The position numbers and the translations under genes are program-made. From Isoetes taiwanensis (taxonomy: Eukaryota; Streptophyta; Lycopodiopsida; Isoetales; Isoetaceae): a stretch of 64,000 bases of DNA. This document shows, piece by piece, positions 12,462 through 25,700 of the stretch (the first letter of the stretch is position 1; the number at the start of each line of letters is the position of its first letter). The DNA lies in contig JAJEKV010000134.1 in NCBI GenBank assembly GCA_021234155.1, positions 314,501 through 378,500 on the forward strand, given 5' to 3'. The notes below the pieces were generated by a model, which worked only from the letters and a program-made list of their open reading frames with translations, did no database searches and was not told where the DNA came from.

Positions 12462-12858
12462 CTATGCCTCATGAGATTCCGGGGTTACATCTCCCATGAT
12501 ATGCATTGGCATGCTCTTCTACCGCTTTGCATGGCGTGTGGAAGATCATGACTTTTGACTTAGATTATTTACACTTGTGAGTACACCTAAGACACAGTAT
12601 ATTTGTACCTCGGATGCATCCCCTTGCACTTCGGCGAGAATGTATGGGGGAAATATTGATCCCGAAGCTCCTTTTGCACTTCTTGGAGAAAAAACAACAA
12701 TTATGTCACCTGAAGTTCTTGTAGGCGCAGGTGTCCCATGTTGCAGACTTGTGCAGAATGCTGGAGAACACATTGTTACACTCCCAAGCAAATATCATTT
12801 GGGGTTCAGCCATGGTTTCCATCTAGCACATGCTCGGAACTTAAAAGTTCAAGCTTGA
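12462..12858 (+). pseudogene. JmjC histone demethylase fragment (KDM4 / ELF6-REF6-like)
   Basis: Translated pieces follow the catalytic core of plant JmjC demethylases in order: EIPGLHLP, PMICIGMLFYRFAWRVEDHD, STPKTQYI, LLGEKTTIMSPEVLV, GVPCCRLVQNAGE and YHLGFSHGF. These enzymes remove methyl groups from histone lysines using Fe(II) and 2-oxoglutarate. The fragment is broken. There is a frameshift near 12505 and an in-frame TGA at about 12554-12556. The first iron-binding histidine (HVEDH in the family) reads as arginine (RVEDH), while the distal YH is kept. It stops shortly after the cupin core, with no N-terminal JmjN and no C-terminal zinc fingers in the window. It is a dead retro- or gene fragment, not a functional enzyme. 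Confidence 0.75.
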
Positions 12859-12932
12859 ACCAGTTCCAGGCATCAACACGAGGAAATTATCAGAGAGGGA
12901 AAAAGAATCGATAAAAGTATATGAAAGTTTAC

Positions 12933-13092
12933 CAATTGGCTCAAGAATGGCCATTTCGGTCCAAGGGAGAACTGAAACCGGGAGAGAGAGGGCAGATTTA
13001 GGGGCCAAGGCAGCAGCGAGGGCAGCCTCTTGAATGGCCGGAGTAGAAGTGGGGTAAAGAATGGGAAGCTGGTCAGGAAAAAAGCTTAGCAT
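12933..13092 (-). CDS. Possible first exon of an unidentified minus-strand gene
   Basis: An open frame begins at ATG 13092 with codon-like composition and an Ala/Pro/Ser-rich N-terminus (MLSFFPDQLPILYPTSTPA). It ends at a good donor, GAGCCAATTG followed by GTAAAC. An organelle-targeted N-terminus is conceivable. No downstream exon was found, and the region to its left holds the JmjC fragment on the other strand, so this may be chance. Confidence 0.2.
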
Positions 13093-13793
13093 TGAGGCCT
13101 TTGGCGCAGAGGGAGGCAAACATCATGGGCGAGCGACCATCTACGGAGTAGAAAGGAACCGAGCCAAATCGTCTTTTTCTTCTTGGGCTCTAAATTTGAA
13201 ACCCACTTGCCCGGCTCGGCGCCGGGGCCCAGTATTCCCGATCCTCGGGTTCCTCTTTTCGCCATAGCCATAGCCCGGCCTTCTAATCCAGCCATCTTTA
13301 AGCGCTGAGACCACGGAGGAGGGAAGGGAGATGCCGAATGATCCTATCTTGGCCAATCTTAAATGCCATCCTTATCCTTACCGTACACGATGATGCACGA
13401 CACGTTTAGCATTTCAACGACAGCAAATTTTTTTTTTCGATTTCATTTTTTACGGCCTTTTTTTTTGTTTCTCTATTTTTTCCCCCCGGAAATACGTGGC
13501 GATGCCAAATGCATCTTCCCCCTAAGAATTATATATGTTAAGAAAACAAAGAGGAACATAGGTAGAAATGACATTTGGAACCTAGAGACTTGCAAGAGAA
13601 CACGAGAAAATTCAATTCTTTTAATTTGTGTGCATTGTCCAAGCAAAGTTTGGGGTTTAAACGAAGAATAGGACGAGATGAAATCATCGTTCATCTAAAA
13701 CATCAGAGCTTGGGCTGAAGCAATACTACCGCGATAAATTTCTTGTAATTATAACACTCGAAACCGGCAAAAAGATCTGAATGCAGTACAGCA

Positions 13794-16700
13794 ATGGAAC
13801 ATTTGCATCATCGCATTCAACAGCTCGAAGAAGAGGTCGCCCGGCTTTCGATCACAGTAAAGGTACAGTTTCAAATGCAGCTCTTGGAAAAACAAAAGAC
13901 GATTATTCACACTTGTCATCCTCCGTCTACAGGTTTTGGAAGATGAGAACGGAAGGTTGTCGGAGAAATTGAAAAATGTGCAGTTAGATACAGAAACTCA
14001 CGTCAGTCCAAAACTTATGACTGTGAAGACTTTAAAGCAGGATTCAAAATTTTCTAAAAACAAAGGTATACAAAAATCCTTTTTGTCTAATTGAATAGGA
14101 CATTTCATAGCATTGAGCAGGACATGTTCAATCCATTACTTGAATAATAGGACAAAGTCCAATTTATTTAGAACCGTCCTCTATCCAAATTTAATAGGAC
14201 AAAATACTACTCTTGTAATATCAGTAGGACGAAGTACAATTCACTGTTTCTTTTTTCTAGGATTGCTTGTGCTGCTCATGTTGACGACAATTGGACTGTG
14301 GCAAGTTTTATAGGAGAAACGTAAGGTTAAACTCACTTTTTTCGAACCTTGCTTTGAAGTCGACGGAGAAATGTAGGAGCTTTGTTAGTGTCAGAATTAC
14401 GATCAAACTTAGTCACGGATTTAGATGATTAGAATTAATAATGGACTTTTGAGCTTTTACCTTGCTCAGGCAGCACTGTATTGTTTGCATTGTATCCATG
14501 TTGGATTCTACACCAAATTTGCTTTTTATAAGTTGCCAATAAGACACCAACTTCTTCTTTTTTTCAGGTAAAAAGGATATGGCTGCCTACGCAAAACGAT
14601 ATGTTGCTTTGAAGATCATGTACCTTGGAAGCAGGTAACTTACTTTTTAATTCTCCACATCCGGCTGGCTAAATAACTTTTTACTGTATAAAGGTTTCAT
14701 GGATTTGCATCTCAGGCTGGCATGCAGAGGACAGTAGAGGTATGTCACATAACACCTAGTATCCAGTTCTTTTGATAAGCGTTACAGACTACACAATCCT
14801 CTTCAAGTTAACTGGGGCAGTTGTCTCTAGTAACAGGGAAATAGTAAAATTGTCATGATAGCTCCATAAATTTCTTTCTTTTATATCCAGGGCCCAAAAG
14901 ATTAGTACCCGTAAAGAAGCTCAGAAACCAACTGTTGATGAGGAATTCAAGTCCTTGGTGGCAATTTTCTTTCAAGAGTAGATGTTTTTCAAGATTCTTA
15001 GTGAAAAGCTTTTAAAAAGAATATACTGTTCCCAAGATTCTTGATAAGATCTTTGAATCCTTAATTTTCCACTGTTCGCGATTGTTCATGAGCTTTTCTC
15101 TTTCTGAATCTGTCCTCAAAGTTCAGTATTTTCAAGAGACAGAACTGCCAAGATTATCAAGTCTAATCTGCACTATTGCGTATACTGCTCATGATTGTTC
15201 GTGAACCTTTTTCTTTCCAAATCTTTCTTCAAAGTTCAGTAGTTTCAAGAGCCAGAATGATCTCATTCTGTGGATGTTGGGTTTGCAAGAGTCAAGGATG
15301 AGATACTGGACTGGAAGTTGAGAGGAAAGCTTGTGCGGGTTTAAAATGTTGTATGTTTATTCTAAAGGCACTGGTTTTGTAGAAGTATCACAATACTTAT
15401 GACAACCTGGTTTAGTTTGCAAATTCTTCTTAGTTGATGTTAAGTCTAGCAGCTTGTCCACTCCCAATAGAGCAGACATAGCAATTGTGTGACAAATGGG
15501 TGGCATTGAATTGAACCATCATTGAAATTACTGAAGAAATAATCTGTGTAAAACTGCATTTATATGGGAGGGTCTTTTGAAATTGTCCTTGTTTGCCTTT
15601 TCTAACTGATATTGGTAAATTATGGCTGTCCCAAATCAAAGCCCCAGTGAGGCAATCTCCTGTATATTCAAGGGTTAGTCATGGAAATTGTTAACAACCA
15701 TTTTCAGAGTTTCCTTGGCGCATCCTGTGATAAGATTTCATAGGAAAAGCTCTGTCTAGCTAGGGAGAAGTTGCAGTTTTTGCAATGATTGGATATGGGA
15801 CTGATGCCTTGCTTGTGATTGTTTTGCCAAGGAATGTATTTGAAGTACTTCTGTCTGCGTCCATTCTCTGACTGTCAGGTCAACTCCACATATAGAGGAT
15901 TCACATAAAGGAGTGGTTTAACCAAAGCATTAAAGAGACATACCTTTGTTGGAACACCTTGGAAATTAGATTGATAGCAACTTTTCTTAGTATGATGGCC
16001 AGTGAGGCATAGCCTCTAATAAGCCTCGCGCAAGTTGCAATTTTCACCTGCAATTAGCCCCTTAAATTGCCTGATGATATCTGCATTCTTGGGTCAAGTG
16101 CGAATCTGATATCTATTTCATATCAGTGCTCTTTGCTGTAGACCTGAAATTTTTACAGGGAATCTCCTGGAAGGATCAGCCAACTTGCTGGCATAGGGTA
16201 ATGGACTAGACGAAATGTATAATCAATGATGATGATCAAACATTGAGGAGTTAAGGCAGGCAAGGTTTACTTGTCTGAATTTCCGATGTTTGTATATATT
16301 TCAGCTCATAAAATAATTGAAAACTAAAACTTGGCTTCTCTAGGCTATCATGCTTATTTAATTGGAAAAAATCACAGATGCCATATTTCAAACCATATAC
16401 CTTTGGAATTGATCTACTCTGATCTGTCATACGACAGTTGTCTCTCCTAGTTCTGCTCATTGATGCATTTGATGTATGTGTAGCTTTTCCCATTAAAATT
16501 CAAGCAAGAGGCTTTTGAAGTTTTCAGCAAGTTTAAAGCTTAACATCAAGTCCTTAAAGTTAGATAATGAGGAAGAATCTTTTTTCTAAATATCTAGATG
16601 CGCATGACATTTGAAAGTTTATTGAATTCAATGTATTGAAGGAAATAGAGACAACAAAGGAAAATGAAGCGTAAGCTATCTTGGAATGCTCAAGAGAAGA

Positions 16701-19700
16701 ACACCTACTCTAATCTGACTATGACATTTATAGTAGGATGTTATGTCAGCACAATAGGTGGCAAGACTCAAGATGGACTCAAAAATCTTTTGATGACGAC
16801 GTTTCATGAAGTTAAGCAAGTGTTGGGGCTGGGCAAGTGAATGGTACCCATCCATAGATATCTTTTTTGACATATGTGTACATTTTAAGGCACTCTGACA
16901 CTTTGCTGAAGGCACTTGACATTATATGACAGGTTCAATCCGTGCCATGATCCAAAGAAGGCAAACTGGATGCCTAAGCGATAGTTCACTGTCTCCATGA
17001 TACACAGGCGTTCAGGAGGCTTTCTGCTTTTATAGCCTGATTCTGGAAGCTATACTGCATTAGAAAACAGAAGCAGAACTCTAGACAGTTTTTGAGATGT
17101 TCGTTCATTCCTTCTACCTTGCTTTGTGAGCCCTAGGATTGAAGAATAGTCCATGGCATGTGCCTTGATGTATGGTAATGCTAGAAAGGTTACTGATACC
17201 ACATGCTGACCGGTTTTTCCAGCTCGGAGCCAGTGTTATTGTAAGAGTGCATCCCCATTAGGTCGGAACTGCACACCCACCCCCCTCGGGGGGTCAAAAA
17301 AAAAGAACACAGAACAAATCAAAGTGCAGCAAAGAACCATTCCCATTGCGGCCTGATTTTGCCAGCGAGCTCTTGACAAAAGAAGACAAAGGAATCAGTG
17401 TCACAAGACACATCAGATCTTGCAAAAAGACAAACGTTTTCAGCGAGATAAAGTGAGTCTAAATTTCGGTTTTTCAGAAGTAGACTCAAACTTCGAATCA
17501 AATCAATTTTCTGTGCCATCTAGGCCAAAACCAGACAAAGGAACAGCATTTTGTTTTGTCCTGATTGCCACGAGGCAAAGGGATGCAGATGCACCCTAAA
17601 CTGGTTTGATTACAGTAACTGCATTCTTGCTTTCAGTGCTAGAAGGCAAAATGAGTTTAGATCTCGGTTTTTCAGAACTAGACTCTAACTTCCGAAGTGG
17701 AATCAATTTTTCGTGCCTTCTAGGCCAAAATGAGACGAAGGAACAGCATTTTGTGTTTTGTCGTGATTGCCACAAGGCGGACATGGTCTTATGGGGATGC
17801 ACCCTAAACAGGTTTGATTTACAGCAAATGCATTCTTGCATCTGCTGTAGTATATCTTTTGCTTCCAGTTAGGCCTGCCATTTTTGCGTTTCTATTGTTC
17901 ACATTGTACCTTTTTAGAGGTACAGCAGATGCATTTTCATGCCTGTAGTGTGAGACCAATTGAGTACAGTCCCAATGCAGTATCTAAACCGAGTTTCAGA
18001 CGATGGAAAATATATAGGCAGCATGGGTCTTTTAATGGCTAGATGAGTCTTTTTGGTATATGCTCTATGTATTTTCTTTTCTTAATATGTTGTCAGATAT
18101 AAAATGCAATTTAAAATTTTAAGTTACATTTACATGACAGCAACAGTTATTCCATGCAGTCAGAATTGTTTAGAGCACTTGAAAAGACAAAGCTTTTGCT
18201 TGGAAGCCATTCTGAGGCAGCCTATTCTAGGTGTGGAAGGACTGACAAAGGTGTTTCAGCTACTGGTCAGGTAAATAGCATTCTATTTATTTGGGTTATT
18301 TCTTTAACTGTAGTCTCCTTTAGACTAGTGTTTTTAGTGATTGTTTAGACTTTCAAAGTCCATATGATGCTCTAGCTATACGTTAATGCTGTTTTGTTAT
18401 CTTTATCTTAGTGTCACATTAGATGGTGTGTAATCAGCTTTACAGATCTTGTTGGTTTGTGTTATTGTAGATAACTGGCAACCCAATGCTTATAACTCCA
18501 GCTTACCTTATCTGCATGCTTATTATCATGTTCGACAGTCCCACATTTTATCCTTTGGAAGAGTATGATTAGGATGGATTTCAGTCACTTATTTTTCTAC
18601 AAGTGGGCTGACAAATCTGTGAATCAACAAGAAAGATTTATTAAACATCTGTGGGAGATCCATGGGTCTATTGGATCGAAAACATAGAGAAGTATGGAGC
18701 TGCAAGAAGCCTCCAAGAAAATAATATTTATTCCAAAAATATCTAATCAAAATTCAATTAAAAAGTTCCAAGGTGTAGATGTTCCAATTGCCATCTTAGC
18801 TGCTCCAACAAATGCTTTAATATCAGCGTTTGATTTCGGCCATGCTTTCTTTGCTGAAAAGACTGTTTGTGCTTCTGTTTTGCTGACAGTTTTATTTTCT
18901 TAGAGGTTGCGAATGTCACTCCTCTATTATCGTGAAGGTTCTTTTTCTTGCAGGAGCCATCCATTTTTTGTGACTCATCATAAAGAAGGAAGAAAAAAAG
19001 AAATTTCCATTTGCTTTAGGCTTTTTGGCTGCTTCTATCACTATCACTCCTTTGCTTCTGAGCAAGCTCATGACAAATAGCAATATATGCTTCTGACATA
19101 GTACTGCATGAGTTCTGCAAGGTTGTGCCTGAGAAAATGATATCTTCCTCATAATAGGTAGGGCATGTAAAGATGAAATGTTCCTTACACCATGTCCAAA
19201 TCATATGAAGTGAATTTTCTATCTTCCCGGGGCTAAGATGATTAGTATGCCCCAACTCAATTTCCGGCTGATTCAAGGACACCCTGACTGCCCCATTGAG
19301 AACTTACCTATTTGGGAGGTCTATCAAGGTAACCAGGTCTTATAATAAAGCCATCAGCCAAAATGTTCAGAAAATTCTCGTAAAATCTTCTTTTGCAGCG
19401 TATGGATTTAACCAAGTGTTTGATACATAAAACTACTCCAAATCATGACGTATAAGCTGGTTCATCTGCTGTCCAGTTAGTTTGTTAAGTGCTGCCAAGT
19501 TGTATTGAAATGGAGGGACTTTATCCAATGAGAAGCCAAGAGTATTTAACATCATAACTGTTCTAGAGAACCAGCATGTCTCACCACCTTGAGAAGCTGA
19601 AGCTTTTGATGAGACATATGTTAGACATGTTAGTTAATGTGCATAATACCTTGTACAAAATTTATATATTATAAAGGAGTTGATGTGTGGTGGTAGATAG

Positions 19701-22700
19701 ACTTTCTATTCTAAGTCTTGTGAAGATGTATTTTGCTCAGGGCGTTTTTAAATTGAAGTATCTTTTGGTCAGTGTTTACATCCTGTGTTCTTCTCTCCTT
19801 CACTTGAGCAGATTTTATGGCATGAAAGACTTGGCCATCTTTCAGCATAAGCCAAACAAGGGAGTCTCATCCGGCCCTCATGTGTTTTCCAAAATAGCGT
19901 AACTTATGCAAGAGCACTGCTTGGAAAGTCACCTTGAGCTAGGGGTTAACATCAAATTTAGCAAGATTTAGGGGAACCTTGGAACGTCACTTGGAGCTTT
20001 AAGGGGTTAACATAAAATTCAGCAAGATTTCGCAAGGCGCCCTGATCATTCTAGGTAGGAGTGATATTTGAAGCCTCCATAAACTAGGCCATTCATCTTC
20101 TCGGAGATCCACTCTCCAATTTGTAATCCAGAAACCATAGAAATGATGAAATCCCATATTTTTCTCAGTTTAGAGGCAGCAGGTTTTACCAACATCAAAT
20201 AGAAAGGTATCCTGAAAGTGCATTTGAAGCGTTGTTTCTCCAATGGACCAGGGAGGCATATCCTTTGGCGATCCTAGATTGAGCAGCACTTTTTCAAGCT
20301 GAAAACGTGGACATGAGAATTTCACTCCCATATATGTGTACGCTGAGGTGTTAAACACCATCACCTTCGTCTTGTGCAAATTAACCTGTAGTTCCCTTTC
20401 TTTGCAAAATGCCTCTAAGGCTATTAAGTGTTTCTGAAGGCCTTGAGGGGAGGATGATCTTACAGCTACACAAGTTGCTATCGAAGAATCTCAAGCCTTC
20501 ATCTCTATTGTCCTCAAAATGTGTTGCCCAACAGACCAAGAATTGATGAAACCTCCAAGATCATCGGCATAAGACAAAATTGTGCACTCTTGTGTGAGCA
20601 TGGAGCCATCTCCACCCAAGGTCTGCACAAGCCTCCAGCTCATCAATGTGAAGTCCAAGTAGAGTATGGGAGAGCATACAACTCCAATGGTGCTATGTAC
20701 TTCCTCCGGTCATGGTCCATGGCCTACAACATGCTCACATAGGGGCAACACTGTCCAAATCAGCTCGTGAGGGAGGCCTTGTACTTTGAGTCTATGAAAC
20801 AGTCTTTTCCGAGGAACCGTATCATATACTTTACTTTGGCTTTACTTCTTCAATATCGCCATCATAGTGAAGATATGACCATTAGTAAAAAAAGTCTTCC
20901 TAAAACCAGCCTGGCCCTTAGCTCTAAACGCTTCCCCATAATCACTAAGAATCATCTCTATCGCAGATCTGTATAACTTTGCTATAACATGTGCCGAATC
21001 TGATTAGCCCATAATTTGCTGGCTCCATAGGATCACTGTTTGTGGGGAATAAATTCGTAAAGCTTTGAGGATGATGAAGTTTTAGCTGAAGGGAGAGAAG
21101 TGATAACCCAAGTTCAGCTTTCTTCATCATACAAAAATAAACCACCCCAAACAGTTTGTTTCCTTTTCTTTTATTTTTTTCCTAATTATTTGTTTCGGAG
21201 GAAGTGTTAGAATAAGTAAAACATATGACAGGGACGCGTGTCATCTTAGTAGAGACACTGCATGTTACAAGTACTTACATGAGATTTCGTTTTTGTTGAG
21301 TCTGGTTTGGCTAATAGGCATTTCCGTTCCTTTGTGCCCGATCTCTTCCCTGAGTTTGGTCATGGTCTGTCTCTTGTAATGTTCATTTCTGCATCTATGT
21401 CTTCCAAGGCAACAAACTAGGAAAGAAAAATGGTGTTTGTCAGGTGATAGCTCTTTATTTGCGTTCAAGTCAGAAGTTACCACTCTGTCTGGATGGCGTT
21501 GATGTGAAACAAAATTCAGGTATTTTTATAGTTTCCTCGACCACAATGTCTAGTTACGCATATATAAACATTTGTACATTTTCTATCTAGAAGTGGCAGA
21601 CGATGCTCAAGTTGATCGGGTGGCAACTGCAAAGGCAAGCAGAAGTGATGAAAAACAGTTTTCATTGATGGAAGGTACATGCAAAGTATTTACATGCTTT
21701 TATGACAAAATAGCATGGAGTAATTAAGTGGATGTGCTATATAAAGATGGGGAGGAAATGGACTATGTTGGGGTTTTGAACCGTGCTTTGCCAGATGATA
21801 TGCGTGTACTTGGGTGGTGCCCTGCACCTCCAGGTTTTCATGCCAGGTAAAATGTTGAAGAATCTAGTCATGGTTTCGTTCTTTGTCGATATTGTTAGAG
21901 TATTATCATACTCCAGGTGTGTTGATGACTGTGCATGCTGAGTCATCACTTGTTGCTGACATGGCACTCTATATTAGCCATAGTCACGCTTCTGACCTGG
22001 CACACTGCACGCCTGCACGCTAGTCATCATTTGTTGCTGCTGACATGGCACTCCATATATTAGCCATAGTCATGCCTCATACGAGTGATTCACTCCATAG
22101 CATTGGTTAGCTTGCGCTTGTATCTTGCATCTTTCTTTACATTCTTCATGAGCTCACTGGATTCTATCATGGTATCAGAGCCTACATGAAGAAGGAAGAG
22201 AGTGTAGGATCGATCTGGTTTTGGTTTTGATCAGCAAAATTTTCAAGAAAATTTGTTTTTAGGAGCCAAGCTTTCAAGGGCTGGATCAGATTGACACAGG
22301 ATCGGAGGAATTCGAGCTGATTTCTTGGCAAGAGTTTCTTGCAAGATCAATTAGCTGAAAGGTGGATTTGCCTTGACAAGCCAAGAACTGGCTGCAATTT
22401 GCAAGCATTAGGGTTTGTTTGCAAGTAAGGCTGATCGTAAGACAAGATTGTCTTGGTTTTTGGAAATCGTCATCAAGATGTGTGGATCTGTACATTTTCG
22501 GTTGTAGAGAGCCGGATTTGAGGGTCGGTGGTGATTTCTCAAGTTTAGCTGTGTTTTTAGCAAGGCTTTTCTGTATCTGGCGTTTTTAGCCAGATCTGTT
22601 GTTTGGATCGGTCGGTTTCCTCGTATCTGGAGTTTGCCGGAGTGGATATTGCCGGATCTGATTTGTGAGAAGATTTTTTCGCAGTTATTTTTTGGTTCAT

Positions 22701-25700
22701 GCCTTATTTGGGATAAAAGCAAACGGTACGTTCTATTTTTGGTCGGGTACATAAAGTGATACGTTGGGAAGCAGATAAGGTCTTAGAGTAGATGTCGAGA
22801 TCTTGCATGAGTTTGTTCGTATTGGGAGTTACGGCAGAGGAAAATCGGATTTAGAACTTTGAGCTGGTTCAGTTCTGGAATTTGGTTGCAAGTGGATCTA
22901 TTTGAACGATTTTCATAGAGTTTGAAGATTTACGCCAGTATTGTGTTAGAGATGTTGTCATTTGAAGGAGTTGATTTTGGATTTAGGTCCTTAGCTCATG
23001 ACAATTATCCTCAATGGAAGGCTTCTATGAAACAACTTCTGTCCATACAAGGTATTTGGGAAATTGTTAATGGTCAGGTTACTAAATCAGAGCTCAATCA
23101 TCAAGGGTATGAGTTGAGAGACAGACTTGCATTGGCTTTGATTCGAGCAACAATAGATTTGCATGTCCATCCCTGGGTATCAGGTCCATTTACAAGTTCT
23201 AAGGAACTCTGGGATTCTATTGAACATAAGTTACAGAGGAGGAAGAAGCAAAAGACAAAGAAAAAGGAAAAGAGGCTGGAATCTTCTTTGACCGTTAGTT
23301 CTGACATATCTAATTGTATGCTTCCAGTTCCTGAGATCCATGATTTTTCTTCTGATTGTCTCGGAAACATTTTGGAAGAGGCTACATATATCGGAAATGC
23401 TCAAGTATTGGACCAATCAGATCTCCTTACTGCTGCTAGTAACGCTAGTAACACGAGCACGTTGCCTCTGCATGAGCAAGATACTCTTCATTTACCAATA
23501 GATATTGACAAGCACTATTCTATTACAGGCTTCCGATCTTGTGAAGGTGAACATCACAATTTGTATCAGATTTTGGAGTATTGTTCATTGGGTTCAGAGA
23601 GCATTCAAGTATTTACGTCTGAACAGTTAGAATTGCCTTGTCTTGACAGTGAATTTGATACTATCAACAATGATTATTGTGTTGTGAAAGAGCTTTGGGA
23701 GGATGTTGCAGCTCTGTCAAATCCAGAGAAGGCAATAAAAGAATGTACAGAATGTTGTTTTGATTTAGAGATGGTAAATCTACAACAGGAAGGTACTTCT
23801 CAATCTATATTCTTTGATCTGGATCTGCAGTATGAAATGTTAGACAGCACTTGTCTTCTTGAGAATAATGAAATTACAGACCAGTTTCATGAAGAAGATT
23901 ATGCTGCATGGATCAAACAAGACCAGACCGATATGGTTTTTATTGTCAAAGACAATATGAATTTGCTGAAAAGCTATAATGTTTCCCATTTTTCACAAGA
24001 ATTTCAGCTTTGTGAAGGTAAATATCATGAATTCGCTGCATGCCATATAGTAGATAATGCATCACAAGATATCATTCAGCAGTTAGAGGTGCCTTTTATT
24101 GATGATTATCTTGAGGTTGCTGATTTATCTTCACTAGTACAAAGCTTCATGTCCATATCAGAGTATGCTGCAAAGGTTAGACTTGAAAATAAGCCATGGA
24201 AACTGGCTGCTTCAGATGCTCTCACTAGTTTATATCTCCTAGAAGATCATGTACAGCAAGGTCAAAATAATTCATTTATGGAAACAGTAGCACCTACAGA
24301 TTTAGAACAAGACCAAGATGTTATAGTTGAATCTGAACAAGATGATTTGCATGTGGCTTGTCTGCATCAGCATAGGGATGAAATATTTGAGCGTCAAGTG
24401 TATACTGCAGATTTCAAAGATGAGTTGGTTCTTCAACTTCCTTGGATGGATATATATGAGCAGAATGCTGGTTTTAGTTCCATAATCACCAAGGTTAGTA
24501 AACATGAAGTCGATTTTCCATTTCATAATCTTCTACATATTCCATTTGCTTGCACACATGATGGGAAGGTGGAGGATCATTCTAACTTGGATGACTGTTT
24601 GGGGTATATTTCTTACCCTGGTATTGGAGGATTAACCAATAGGCTAAAGGTAAATTACACATGCTTGCATTTGAGAAATCAGGTATTAATTGTTCTTGAT
24701 ACATATGACCATACAAGTCTGCTTACTGTCAAAGATCACGAGTTGATGATTCAGTCTGCTGAAAGTCTATCAGGGCAGTTTGTGATGGATTTGTATGATG
24801 ATGATATGATTGGAAGATGGCTACTACTATCAGATGAGATTTGTGAGTTCTACCGTGGTATTACATCATATTTTTTCAGAAAGGGATATCCATTTCAGAG
24901 GATACATATTGCTGATATGAGTAATAAGTTCCATGAATTTTCTTATGAACAGGAGTTATTTTTGAAGTCTTATATCAGTAGTTCTAATATCTATATCACG
25001 AAGGCACGAGAATGGTACAGGGGCAGCAAGATATGGTTCAGAAATATCGTTTTGCAGCCATGGCTTATCTGGTGGTTGAGTTTGCTCTATCTTATGAGCA
25101 CTGCTTGATCTCAGGGGGGATGCTCTTTCCTTTCTGTTAGTTTTCTTTTTGATTTTCAGCCATGCACGTCATCAGGGGGGATGTTAGAGTATTATCATAC
25201 TCCAGGTGTGTTGATGACTGTGCATGCTGAGTCATCACTTGTTGCTGACATGGCACTCTATATTAGCCATAGTCACGCTTGCTGACCTGGCACACTGCAC
25301 GCCTGCACGCTAGTCATCATTTGTTGCTGCTGACATGGCACTCCATATATTAGCCATAGTCATGCCTCATACGAGTGATTCACTCCATAGCATTGGTTAG
25401 CTTGCGCTTGTATCTTGCATCTTTCTTTACATTCTTCATGAGCTCACTGGATGCTATCAGATATATTGTGGTCAAACTATTCGAACGCTTTCTTTATTGA
25501 CTAATCAGTTTTTCTACCAGGTTTAGTTGTCTACATCGGGAATACAAGTATTTTTTTCTGGATAGAGGTCTCAATATTGATGTAAGTAATTATTATCAAA
25601 GGATGCATATTGTTTTCAAATTAGAAATTTTTAGTATTTTTATATATAGGCCATGAAAGAAGCAGCAAAAAGTTTTTTAGGAGATCATGATTTTCGCAAC

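Larger units (their letters stand above)
21893..25459 (+). mobile_element. Young LTR retrotransposon in PUS3 intron 8, gag-like ORF only
   Basis: A complete 3567-bp element lies in the intron between exons 8 and 9. It has a 277-bp 5' LTR (21893-22169) and a 278-bp 3' LTR (25182-25459), which differ by one substitution and one indel. The primer-binding site abuts the 5' LTR. A polypurine tract abuts the 3' LTR. There is a perfect 5-bp target duplication GATAT (21888-21892 and 25460-25464). The near-identical LTRs point to recent insertion. The single ORF lacks protease, integrase and reverse transcriptase, so mobility would need another element's enzymes. Orientation is the same as the host gene. 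Confidence 0.95.
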
